This document shows positions 24,401 to 34,103 of a DNA stretch of 64,000 nt, piece by piece (position 1 is the stretch's first letter; each line of letters opens with the position of its first letter). Where the stretch lies: positions 2,232,001 through 2,296,000 of the forward strand of contig CM034106.1 in the NCBI GenBank assembly GCA_019914945.1. The letters are read 5' to 3'. Both the position numbers and the translations under genes were made by a program. The notes under the pieces are model-generated. The model saw only the letters and a program-made list of their open reading frames with translations. It had not been told where the DNA came from and searched no databases. This DNA comes from Typha latifolia (taxonomy: Eukaryota > Streptophyta > Magnoliopsida > Poales > Typhaceae).

Positions 24401-25397
24401 AGGGAAAAATAAGCTTTCGTGCGTGAACTGGTAAAGTCCCTTCAAGAACTAAGCACACACAGTGCGTTAAGAACAAGCTTCACAGAAACTCAAAATTATG
24501 GCAAAACAGACATCAAAAAGGTAGAAGTTAGTAAGCAAAGAATTAGGTATACAACAGAGAACAAGTTAAAATTTGAACTCAAACCTGATAACCATATAAA
24601 TCTGCTGCATCAACACGAGCACCTTCTTTCAGAAGGAGCTCCGCAACCTGGATGTGGCCACGAACTGCACTCCAATGGAGCGCTGTCTGCCCTGTGTGAT
24701 CTGCTACATTTACATCTCCGCCATGCTGCTCAACAACCACAACTTACTAAATCATTCAATAACACACCAGGAAGTTTCTATTTCTCCACAAGTAGGCAAA
24801 ATTCAGCAAAATCAAGCAATAAAAAGACAGACAGACGCCATCAAAACATGCATCACCAGAACGCAAACCCCCATAAAACGCAATAAAGGAGAAAATTGAA
24901 GAATTAAATGAATTGGCTTTCACAAAAATCTCCAAAATCCAACCAAAAGTAAAACCTTAGTTCGGTCACGAAGAAAGACACATCAACGATGTACTGGGCG
25001 GCGACATTGTGATCGTTAAGACCCATCAAAGAAGACAAATTTAAGGAGAAAACAAGTCCATAAAAACCTCTAAAATCCAAGAAAAGCTACAAACTTCTTG
25101 AGAGGAGACGAAGTGAGATACCTCAATGATGTATTGAACCGCGGCCGTGCGATTGTTAAGCGCCGCCCACTGGAGCGCGTAGTACCCAAGCGCATCAGGC
25201 TCCGCCAACGAGTGCCCCTCTTCCTCCACCAACCTCTGCAGCTTCTCCAGATCGCCGTAGGCCGCCCCGGTGTACACGTCGTTCTTGAGCGCGTCCTGTC
25301 CATCACCACCACCACCACCATCATCTCCTCCGCCTCCTGCTCCTCCGACTCCGACCATCTCCTTCCCCTCATCCACCACCTCGATCTCCGACGCCAT
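15469..25397 (-). CDS. TIP1: Ankyrin-repeat DHHC protein S-acyltransferase (TIP1 / PAT24 type)
   Basis: A membrane palmitoyltransferase that attaches fatty acids to cysteines of target proteins; Arabidopsis TIP1 controls root-hair and pollen-tube growth. Thirteen exons: 25397-25122, 24725-24585, 21605-21493, 21069-20990, 20918-20755, 19629-19497, 19405-19309, 18823-18766, 17143-17066, 16959-16861, 16713-16635, 16536-16388 and 15915-15469. Together they give 637 aa with every phase consistent. Residues 1-30 are Gly-rich. Ankyrin repeats follow to about 255, then two membrane spans (about 280-332), the Cys-rich domain starting at CATC (376-379) with the catalytic DHHC at 401-404, and two more spans (about 418-487). 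The C-terminal tail is His/Cys/Ser-rich. Arabidopsis TIP1 is about 620 aa. The start ATG is at 25397, and the first exon is GC-rich with a Gly/Asp repeat. Intron 2 is about 2.9 kb. Confidence 0.95.
18138..18218 (-). other. Possible in-frame cassette exon of the TIP1-like gene
   Basis: Within the intron between exons 8 and 9, an 81-nt stop-free segment has a good acceptor (T-rich tract then CAG) and donor (GTACGTATG). It would add 27 residues ([12 protein letters not shown]...YEKH) between the DD and EPLL of the conserved KDPGYI-to-CRD linker without breaking the frame. Plant homologues as I recall them join DD directly to EPLL, so the main transcript should skip it. Confidence 0.3.
18285..18535 (-). 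repeat. Interspersed repeat of the TATCGGMGCC type
   Basis: Read on the minus strand it begins CTAACAGGTTAAGCTTTTAG, has ATATGGTATCGGCGCC, and later CACGTGAGGGGG. This combination recurs as a dispersed repeat in many plant genomes. Both ends carry related 20-bp words (TATTAGATA-C-GGTT at about 18293 and 18503). A second, shorter relative is at 33370-33480. It is non-coding and its class is uncertain. Confidence 0.4.
24961..25027 (-). pseudogene. Diverged duplicate of the 3' end of TIP1 exon 1
   Basis: On the minus strand this intron-1 segment translates as [20 protein letters not shown]. The end of exon 1 plus the first intron bases reads [18 protein letters not shown]. Ten of 18 aligned residues agree, and so does the intronic continuation (VSFFV/VSHFV), so the duplication includes the splice junction. 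The flanking sequence (AAAATCCAA...AAA) is also alike. It is best read as a local tandem duplication of about 100-130 bp. The donor-site equivalent (GATGTGTCT) still has a GT, but no acceptor is obvious. Confidence 0.65.
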
Positions 25398-26059
25398 CAA
25401 ACCCTAAGACCCAACCGCAATCGCGATCGCCTCTTGGAACCAAGGCTTTGGTTGGGGGGAAGAAGGGAAGTTATAGGAAGAAGAAGACGAAGAGAAGAAG
25501 ACCTTCGGGCGTTTGACTCAGTAGATTGGAGGAGGGCGGGGAGAAAGAGGAAACCAGGAGGCCAATAAGACCGGTCAGAATTGGAGACAAACCAACTTGA
25601 ACAAATTAAATGGCTAAATACATTTCTTATTTTCTTACCATATTCATTTAATTTGGGAAAAAAATTATTCTAACTTTAGTAAAATTAGTAGGTACCTCAA
25701 ATCTATTCAGATCTAAAGAAAATTATTTGTTAGTTGTCTTAGTTTGCATTTTGGACAATGTAAACCCATCAAGAAAGAAGTTAAAAAAAGCAAAATGATC
25801 AAAATTTTAATGGTTTGGATGAAAATTTATCTTCGTTATCATATTGGAATTAGAAAACTAACAGTTGCATATATATTTTGCCTTGCATCTATTTATTTTA
25901 ATAAATTATCCAATCTAAATTGTGTTGAGAATTGTGATTGATATGGATCCATATTAGATGTCTGATTCTTTTGTTAAATAATAAAGAATATTTTATACTT
26001 GTTTATATAAAGCTATTACTTAGGGATCTTTTGAACTATAGTGAAACCTCTACGTTCGG

Positions 26060-26810
26060 GTGATTTGCTGGCGATTTCTCCTAACTCCTCCCTCTCCGAT
26101 GGCGGAGGGAGAGGATCCTCGTGCAAGGGCCCCTTCACCTTCTCCTCCTAGTTCTTCGATGTCATAAAAGCTAAGGGAAATTTTTGTTTCTATTGCAAAT
26201 TATGCTCGCTCATAAAGTTTTATTACAAAAGAATGAAGTACGAGTTGCTCTAGGCTCGGTCTCATCTCCAATATGCTACATGATAAGTTTTTTCGTAAGC
26301 CTCCTCTAATTCACGTGGTTGAAAATAAATTAAATATATTTTCATGTTTAGGTTTTTCAGCGAAAAAGATATGGGGATAGTTCTTACTAAGGGACTATGA
26401 TTAGCTATAATGCTTACCCTTCAGGCCAAAAGAGGAGGAGATCACCGTAGTGAAGGTTCCTAGATTTACCTAAGAAATATTATAAGCTTCACATCCTTGT
26501 GAAAGTTGCGACAAAGGTTGGCAAATCCTTTTAGATGGATGAAATGATTAGATTTGACCAACCCTATCAAGTAGGGTCTCTAGCTTGGGCCACTGGGTAA
26601 ACAATTCTATAAATATGTAACTTATGAAAGTCTATCATCAATGTGTTTCTCTTGTGGTCTCGTAGGACACCGTCTTGCGGAATGTCCAACCAAGAAACTA
26701 GCGCTACCAATAACGGATGGGAAAGATGAGTCATTTGCTACACTCAACGCTTATATTAATGTCCGTATGGACCCTGTGGCCGATAGAGGGCCAGATTTAC
26801 GATCTTAGGA
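26060..26810 (+). mobile_element. Decayed LINE ORF1 (gag-like) fragment with a CCHC zinc knuckle
   Basis: Starts near a GC-rich MAEGEDPRARAP-like segment at 26099 and ends with CFSCGLVGHRLAECPTKK at about 26642-26695. That is a perfect CX2CX4HX4C zinc knuckle. Upstream are broken-frame pieces resembling the ILVKVATKVGK segment that precedes the knuckle in plant L1-type LINE ORF1 (DUF4283/zf-CCHC proteins). Several stops and frameshifts interrupt it, so it is dead. Confidence 0.6.
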
Positions 26811-26884
26811 TTCTTGTTAACTAACAATCATCCCATCCACTCTCCTTGTTAAGGGTATTTTTGTCTTTTAGTAAATTATTGAGA

Positions 26885-27008
26885 TTGATTTTTTAGATAG
26901 ACAAATAAAAACTTAATGATATCTCAATTAAACCAATACTGCTAGCATTTGAACTCGAGAGCACTCATACAACATGAGCTCATTTACCATCTAAACACCA
27001 TCTCATTG
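26885..27008 (-). mobile_element. tRNA-derived SINE with perfect target duplication
   Basis: A 124-bp unit flanked by the perfect 10-bp direct repeat ATTATTGAGA (26875-26884 and 27009-27018). On the minus strand it opens with a tRNA-like head: a box A-like stretch (GATGGTAAATGAG) and a box B-like GAGTTCAAATGC, spaced as in a tRNA. It ends in an A-rich tail, seen as GATTTTTTAG at the left on the plus strand. Structure and target duplication fit a short plant SINE. Confidence 0.65.
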
Positions 27009-28602
27009 ATTATTGAGACTTAATCTTTTATTTATTAGAAAGTTACTATGAGAATATTCGTGTAAAAGAATATATATTTTGAATATTATACATGTAAATA
27101 TCAACTTTAAAATAGTATACATGCAAATAAGTGATATTTTAAGGGTATCTATATAAAAAAACCTAATAATTTGTCCTTTAGTTTGGTTGACTAGGAACAA
27201 AAGCCCATCCACAAAAACTCAACTTTTTCCTACAAAATACTAATTTTGAGATCCAAAACTAAAATGAGTCACTTTTGTGTAATTTGAAACTAATTAGATA
27301 TTTGGATATCTTAATTCAAGACTCATTTTATCATATAAAATTAGATATTAATGTTTTGAAAATGTAAAATAATAAGGGTGTGTATAAGAGGCTGCTAGGG
27401 TTTCTCAATATCACTCTAAGCTTTTCCTTCCATATCTCTCGTTAGTGCTATTTTCTCCTATATAGGAGGGGTCTATCCTTTCGTTGAGATCTTATCTCCC
27501 TATTTATCTTTTATCTTCTCATCTCCCTCGTCATGGGCTGCAGAGGTGAGTTGCAAAGGCAGGATGGCCCCCAATCCTCACTCCCTTGGTCCTCGCTAAC
27601 CCATGGCTAATGTAGTTGGATGGGGTTAGGCTAGGCTTGGTCCCTTCTCAGCTCCTCGTCGACTTTGGCTATAAAGAACTTTGCATATTGCTTGGGATTG
27701 TTAGAATGAGTGGCTTGAGGGTTTTAGAAGTTTTCACCTGGTCATTTTCTCTCATTTCTATCAAATTTCAATGCGGGAAGGCTTTTCTTCCTCTCTCCCA
27801 TTGGATTGGTGAAAGAAGTTTTGTGGCATTGTCATTGACTCTTTTAATACAATCATTTTTTCATTAGTTTTTTTTCTTTTTAAATTGCTATTTACAGCAT
27901 TTTGACTTCGATGTCAAATTTTTTCCAACTATATTTGGGTTCACGTAGGACTATTGTGTTTGAGTTAATAGAGGTCGTGACAAGTACATTGGACACCAAA
28001 ACCTTTTTGCTTATGTTTCCTCTAGGTATACTTGCTCTTTCAATGTTGTTACCTATGCAACCAAGTTTGAGGCTTATTTTAGGGTTGTCACCTGTTTCTG
28101 ACTCTTTCTTTTTGTGTACCAACTTATATTATATATCTCAGTTATGAGCTGAATAAATTTCTTTATCTATAAGCTTTCTCTTAAAAGAAGAAAGCAAAAA
28201 AAAGAAAATGTGCACAAAAAGGTATTAAGAGACAAAGTATTCTATATATCTCACAAGCTATTTATGCCATAAATTACAAATTATCTCACTATCATTATGT
28301 CTAAAATTAAACTATTCTCTTAATCTTTCATTTATAGTACTTTGCTTCCGATTCAAATTAAAATAAAATGATTATTTTTTTCATCCATTCTATTTATGAC
28401 CTGATAATATATTTATAGTAGGTAGGATAACCTGATTATGTCTCGAATAACTCAATTATGTTTTGAATAATTCGTTTATGACTTTAACTCGATCCAACAC
28501 GAATCTAACATGACCCGATCGGCCGACCGCCGTCTCTACGACTAGCAATTCTCAAATCCCATTTAGCCGGAACCGAAGTGTAGCGGTATACGCTTCAACG
28601 AG

Positions 28603-28604
<2 letters not shown>

Positions 28605-28670
<66 letters not shown>
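28605..28670 (+). repeat. (GA)33 microsatellite abutting the RPB7 start codon
   Basis: An uninterrupted 66-bp GA tract ends four bases before the RPB7 ATG, so it forms most of the proximal 5' UTR. GAGA repeats are known binding sites of plant BASIC PENTACYSTEINE factors. A regulatory role here is inference. Confidence 0.9.
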
Positions 28671-28674
<4 letters not shown>

Positions 28675-28675
<1 letters not shown>

Positions 28676-31227
28676 TGTTCTTCCACATGGTGCTTGAACG
28701 AAACATGCAGCTCCACCCTCGCCACTTCGGGCCGCACCTCCGGGATAAGCTCGTCTCCAAGCTCATGAAGGACGTGGAGGGCACTTGCAGGTTATACTCT
28801 CTTCTTCCCCCACCCTCTTAAGCCCTAACCCTAACCCTAACCCTAATCCGGATTGATGGTGGTTTCATGATGTGTGACACAGTGGGCGGCATGGCTTCGT
28901 TGTTGCCATCACCGGCGTCGAGGACATCGGGAAGGGCCTCATACGCGAGGGCACCGGGTTCGTCACCTTCCCCGTCAAGTACCAGTGCGTCGTCTTCCGC
29001 CCCTTTAAGGGCGAGATCCTCGAGGCCGTCGTCACCATGGTCAACAAGGTCTCCTCCGCTTTCCTCTTTCGTTTTGCCTTCCTCTCGTTTTAATTTCCCG
29101 TCTGAGTTTGGAGTGATCGGCTTTTGGCAGATGGGTTTCTTCGCGGAAGCTGGGCCCGTGCAGATTTTTGTTTCGAATCATGTAAGTGTAGAAGAATTTG
29201 ATGGGTAGTGAGGTGAATTTATGGAAGACCCATAATGTATCTTATGCTGTGTTCTGTTTTGTTTCAGTTGATTCCTGATGATATGGAGTTCCAATCAGGG
29301 GACATGCCGAACTACACGACTTCTGATGGATCGGTATGCGAAATGCTTATATGATTCCACATTATACTGATTTAATGCAAAATTAATCTTTATTGTTGTA
29401 AAAGGGGAGGGTGAAGCTTAGCCTCCTCTTCTCCTTTGATGTATTCAAGCAAAATCTTGAGTGCTCTCTTGATGTTACAGAGTGTCAAGGGCATTAAATG
29501 TTTGCGAGAAGAAAGATAACTAATTTACTTGAATTGTATTAGAGGATATGTCTTGTGGTGGAGGTTAGGGTCTTTCTCTACTTAGAATCGAGGAATTGCT
29601 GCACATTTTAGATATGATTTTGCTGATACTTATCAAGAACTAGTGAAATACTTTTTTGTCATATATCCTCATAACCTCTCCAGAACCTAATAATGCTCCA
29701 AAATCCAAAGTATTCTAACTTTTCTTCAATTTATGACTACTGATGACATCTATTGTTATCTTCTTTTAGATGCATCGTGTGAAGTGATGCTAGAGCACAT
29801 CTTTAATAGTACCCTGATCCATTCTTCAGATTGGATTCTTGAATCCATTTAAAGCTTGATAAGTTGAAAAGCATCTTTAGGTTATTGGATATCTACTATT
29901 AGACTCGTCCAGATTGTTCTGTAATAACAATAAATGACAAAGCTACAAAAGAAAAAAAGACAATGGATAAGTTAAATATTCTTAAAAATTATTTTTATTT
30001 GTCTGAACTAGGAAAAAATGTGTGGTTATACATGTAACTAAGCTTAAGAAGCCTTCTTCTTCCTTTTTCTTTTTGGGACTGGAGTGCATATTTATCTAAC
30101 TTTAAATGCTTATATGTGAATAAAATGCAGGCTTTGATCTATAAATAATACAAAAACAGTGTTTAAACCACAATCACTTTAAACAAGGCCCTGAGGTTGT
30201 AATTTTCCCTAACTTTTCTGTTGCATATTGGAGAATGGATCCAAGTTTACTCTTTCTTTTCTTGACTTGAGTACAAAACCTAGTATTTCACTTCGGTGAC
30301 TCCAAACTCCAGGCTACAGTGTTCATCATAGCAGCTCAGATGTAAAATATAAGATTAATATACGAAAGGGCACTAGACAGTCTAATCAAGAGTATCTGGC
30401 TTTTGTTGAGTTTAATCCCATAGAGTGGTTTTCCTTCTTGCTCACTTCAATTTAAAAGCACTAGCTGTGTATCTATTTCTGACAACTACTTTTGGTGATG
30501 GTTAACAGGTCAAAATCCAAAAGGATAGTGAGGTGCGATTAAAGATCATTGGGACTCGTGTTGATGCAACAGAAATTGTATGTTTCGACTTTTTTTTCTT
30601 TCTGAAGTTCCTATAAATAATATTGACAGCTGATTATTTATTCTATTTATGAATCATTTTCATCCATATAAGGTAGTAAGGTACTAATCTTTGAGAAGGC
30701 TTAACATTTCTGCAGTTATAGTGTTTGAACTTTCAATTACATCAGGACACTTTTATTGCATAATTAGGATGTCAGAGCGATGGCTACTTTACAGTTGCTA
30801 GTAATTCTTGAAAATCTGTGCATGGTGTTGAAGCATAGACATGTATGGTTGTCTAAGATATCTTCTCTACATGGAGTTATATTCGGACATACACATCATT
30901 TAATTGCAGTATGGTTGCATCTTTGGTTGCATCTTTGGTTGCATCTTTGAAACTTCTGATTTTCTCTGCATTTAATTTCAGTAAAGGTTCGACAAATATT
31001 CTGCACTTGTAGCAACTTGGAAGTGGCTATACATTCATATATATTATGAATTGTGATCTTCATCATCATTACGATCATTTCGTTGCAGTTTTCATCCATC
31101 GCCTCTTATCATGTCTCGCAATTCATGAATTCTATGTCTAAGTCATATTTTGTTTGTGCAGTTCTGCATTGGCACTATAAAAGATGATTTTTTGGGTGTT
31201 ATCAATGACCCTGGTGCAGCTTCTTAG
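28675..31227 (+). CDS. NRPB7: DNA-directed RNA polymerase II subunit RPB7
   Basis: RPB7 forms the stalk of RNA polymerase II together with RPB4 and contacts the emerging transcript. Six exons: 28675-28790, 28883-29048, 29131-29181, 29268-29333, 30509-30577 and 31162-31227. They give 177 aa with correct phases and GT/AG borders. The start MFFHMVLERNMQLHPRHFGP is diagnostic. The N-terminal RNP-like domain spans about 1-80, and the OB-fold/S1 domain (from VVFRPFKGEILEAVVT to the end) follows. The protein ends FLGVINDPGAAS. The Arabidopsis protein is 176 aa, so this is full length. Intron 1 carries four CCCTAA units, and the 66-bp GA tract touches the start codon. Intron 4 is about 1.2 kb and contains no recognisable element. 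Confidence 0.97.
28823..28846 (+). repeat. Interstitial telomeric repeat (CCCTAA)4 in RPB7 intron 1
   Basis: Four perfect CCCTAA hexamers lie in a row in the 92-bp first intron, followed by a degenerate TCCGGA. Such short arrays act as telo-box clusters in the 5' regions of plant housekeeping genes or mark old repair events; the sequence alone does not decide. Confidence 0.9.
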
Positions 31228-32294
31228 TGAGTCAGCTGAGAGGAAGCCACTAATACTGTACACTTTGTGTTCCCTGTAATTTAAACTTTTGAACTGCCCT
31301 CCTGTACGAATTAGAAATATTTTTCCAGATCACCAAGTTCAGCGTAAAGACATGATTGATCCTATTTACAAGAATTCCTAGTGTTAGACTAACTGTGAAG
31401 GTAATATTCTATTAAAACTCTCAAAACTTTTATCATTTCGTTCTTTATATTTAAGGCTATTAATCCAGATTGTTCTCGAACAAGTTGTGTTTGGTTCAAA
31501 ATTTTATTTGAGTCGACTCTCTCATTTAGTCATTTAATAAATGAGTCAAATTCAAGCCAAGATTTGAGCTTGGCATATGAATTAGCAGAATATGAGCAAG
31601 GGTTGGTTAACTCGCCCATATTTGGCTCATTATTGCTCCAATATATATATATATATATATATATATGTATAGAATCTAGCCATTAGAATTGAGATCTAGT
31701 GGTTATAATTTTAGTTTATTTTTGTATAACCTAGCAATTGAGTTGAGTTCTAAACTGGCTTGACTTAGCTCATCAACCTGAACACAACCTGGTTCGAATT
31801 CCTATTGAGCAGAACATGAACTAAGATTTAAGTTCATCTTTCCAGCTTTGCTCGTGTTCAGTTCGAGCTGGCTCGTTGACATCCTGGTTTATGTTATCTT
31901 TTTTAATAACATTTGTAATGTCTAAAATATAAAAAGTGGAAAACAAAAAGGGTACTTCTTTGCAATTAATTATTGTAAAACAAAAGGAGTATTTTAGTCC
32001 TTTTTTATATTAAAATTAACATATAACATATATAAGTAGTTGTATATATGTTAGAATTATATAAGGTGTTAAAAATGAAACTAGCAGAGAGGGGTGTGAA
32101 ATGTATTTTTTTTTTTTATCATCTCTATTGTTTTCTCATGACAATAGAAGATCATGAATCTAGAATTGGTTACAAAAAGTTGGATGAAATATTAAATGAT
32201 CCTAACTTTGGTTTCAAGTTTTGTCAACTAAAAAGAACATCTATCCTATGGTGTAACAAAGAATGATGTTCATTTCATCATTACGTAAACCAAA
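31228..32294. other. Convergent intergenic region with a GAGCTCG-type repeat remnant
   Basis: Lies between the 3' ends of RPB7 (+) and the coiled-coil gene (-). From about 31480 to 31885 it has recurring GAGTCGAC, GAGCTTGGC and TCGAGCTGGCTCGTTGACATCC words plus an AT microsatellite (31641-31666). The right end, read in reverse (GATGTCAACGAGCC), resembles the start of the element at 62165. No gene is supported; the short open frame at 32048-32266 has no recognisable motif. Confidence 0.45.
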
Positions 32295-33913
32295 CTAGGT
32301 CTTCAATGCGTCGAAGTTGACCTTCAGATCTCTAGAGACAAGGGATGGAGATAATTCTTCTTGGAGAACTCCCAGCAAGCCTGCATTTTTTCTTTCATCC
32401 TGCATAAGTAACAATGAAGAACGTCCAAAGCTTACAAGTAAGATCAAGGGCAGGAATTGATGCTTACAAATATAAGTTAGTGATTGTCATATAAAAAGCA
32501 GCAATGTTCATGCCTAGCACCAAGGCGTAGGGTGAGCGACAAGGCGGTCAATCATATAAAAATTATATATGATATGTATATAATTTTTACTACTAATATA
32601 TATGATATAGATAGTACATAATCACTTTAGCAGTAAGTTTTTTTAACTAGTTACATATTTAAAAACAGTAAACATAATAATTAATAATTAATTAGTGATT
32701 ACTTCCTCCGACTAAAAAACTAATTACTAAAAAGATGGAGAGAGAGAGAATGAAAGAGAGTGGAGAGAGAGGCCATACTCTTGCTTGCCGTTAGTCGTCA
32801 GTTTTCCACAATTGGTCGTCACCATAGCTACTGCACGCAACTGTCGTTGCTGCATGCTGTCGTCGAAGAAGACAATCAAAAGAGGGGCTTGGGGGGTTCA
32901 GAGTTTTGATCGATCGATCGAGAGAGTTTTACTATTTTTATTTTTAAATATATAATGGTTATCGATTAGTTAGTCAGATTCGATCCATTAAACCGAATCC
33001 AACCTGTTTCCAATCCAATAGCACTTAATAAGCGGGCCGAGCCACCAGCTCGCCATGGCGCCCAGACGGCTTGCCTGACCGCAATGAACCGCCTAGGCGG
33101 CCTGCTAATGCGGCGCGCTGCCTTCTCCCAACGCCAAACTGGATGGCGAGGCAGCCGGTGCGCTACCCCACCATGGTGGCAGCCTAGAGGGCCTTTAGAA
33201 ACACTGGAAAGCAGTAGTAAATAAAAACCTACCAAAGGAACTAAAAATTATGATTTAAGGACATCTTGTAAAGATACTACAACAATATAAAAATAGTCTA
33301 ATGAAGATATATTTATCAAAGTTGTTAATTGCACAATATATATATATATATAGTTGTTTTGTGACCTAATAGCTTATAATTTTTTGGATAGTATCTAACA
33401 TGATATCAGAGCTAGTTTTTGAAGAGTTTATGAGTTCAAATCTCGTCAAGCTCGGTGTGACCCAATTTTTTATTATCTAATATGGTGTCTCTTATTATTC
33501 TGTATATACTGGTTAAAGATATGATATACGAGATGAATTTATCTAAGGAAAATTGTTAGAACTTTCCCAATCCCTTCAAGAGGAATAGAAGAACATACCG
33601 TTGGAGAGCCACCTCTTATTTTAGAACTCCTCAAATGCTGCTCTACCAAGCAGAGCTGCTGAGATATCTCCCTCATGAGCGCAGCTCTATCTTCCACGCA
33701 TCCCAAAACCACCTTCTTCATGAGCCTGCTCTCCTCCTCCAGCAACTCCATCTTGGCATGGATCTGTTCAACCAATTCGCGTCGCCGAGATCGAACTCTA
33801 CCCGTCCTCGTCTCGTAGGAATTGCCAACTGCCTTAGAATCTGAATCACCCTGCCCTCCTCTACACCTTGTGCTCATACTCATGATCATATGATCCCTTC
33901 CCCTGTCATCCAT
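32295..33913 (-). CDS. Small coiled-coil protein, two exons, function unknown
   Basis: Exon 1 is 33913-33599 (105 codons) and ends at a strong donor (ACG|GTATGT). Exon 2 is 32399-32295, after a TATGCAG acceptor, in the same phase, and ends with a stop. The 139-aa protein begins MDDRGRDHMIMSM. It has a basic patch (VRSRRRELVEQ) leading into a charged helix at about residues 45-95 (KMELLEEESRLMKK...LMREISQQLCLVEQHLR) likely to form a coiled coil. It ends with a short conserved-looking tail (LSPSLVSRDLKVNFDALKT). I do not recognise the family. It has no signal peptide or membrane span. CT-rich tracts upstream (34071-34100, 34151-34169) resemble a plant 5' UTR. The 1.2-kb intron is filled mainly by a hAT-like element. 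Open alternatives are a lineage-specific protein or a fragment of a larger gene. Confidence 0.65.
32502..33206. mobile_element. hAT-like non-autonomous element, CCTAGGCG family, copy B
   Basis: Sits in the intron of the coiled-coil gene. The ends are CAATGTTC at the left and CAGTGTTT when the right end is read in reverse, flanked by AAAAGCAG (32494-32501) and GAAAGCAG (33207-33214), an 8-bp duplication with one mismatch. Like copy A it has GCCTAG/CCTAGGCGG palindromes near both ends, an AT-rich left part, a GA-rich centre, and ACCGAATCCAACC-type sequence before the right end. It is 705 bp and non-coding. Confidence 0.65.
33370..33480 (+). repeat. Short relative of the TATCAGAGC-type dispersed repeat
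   Basis: Contains CTAATAGCTTATAATTTTT, ACATGATATCAGAGCTAG and GTTCAAATCTCG in the order seen in the repeat at 18285-18535 (read in reverse) and in many plant dispersed repeats. The GTTCAAATC word is box B-like, so a SINE or LTR relict is possible. Confidence 0.35.
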
Positions 33914-34067
33914 TTAATAGATAGATTTGAGAATGTTCCAAACTTTGCATGGAAGTAGAGCAAGAAAGAACCCAAATTTAGAGAGCAACACTAAATGAGA
34001 TCGATGATCACAAGGTGATAGATCATGGATTCGAGTACATATGGAGTAAGTACTAAGACTTTGTGGA

Positions 34068-34103
<36 letters not shown>

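Larger units (their letters stand above)
25398..28674. other. Divergent intergenic region between TIP1 and RPB7
   Basis: Contains the TIP1 promoter and 5' UTR (purine-rich to about 25560), AT-rich DNA, a decayed LINE ORF1 fragment (26060-26810), a SINE (26885-27008), a stretch at about 27370-28180 with two short open frames I cannot identify, and the RPB7 promoter with a GA microsatellite. A telo-box-like AAACCCTAAG lies on the plus strand at about 25399-25408, just upstream of the TIP1 ATG. Confidence 0.55.

Noticed and set aside
27616..28147. Two short open frames between the SINE and RPB7
   Set aside because: No recognisable motif or splice structure; probably non-coding or an old repeat.
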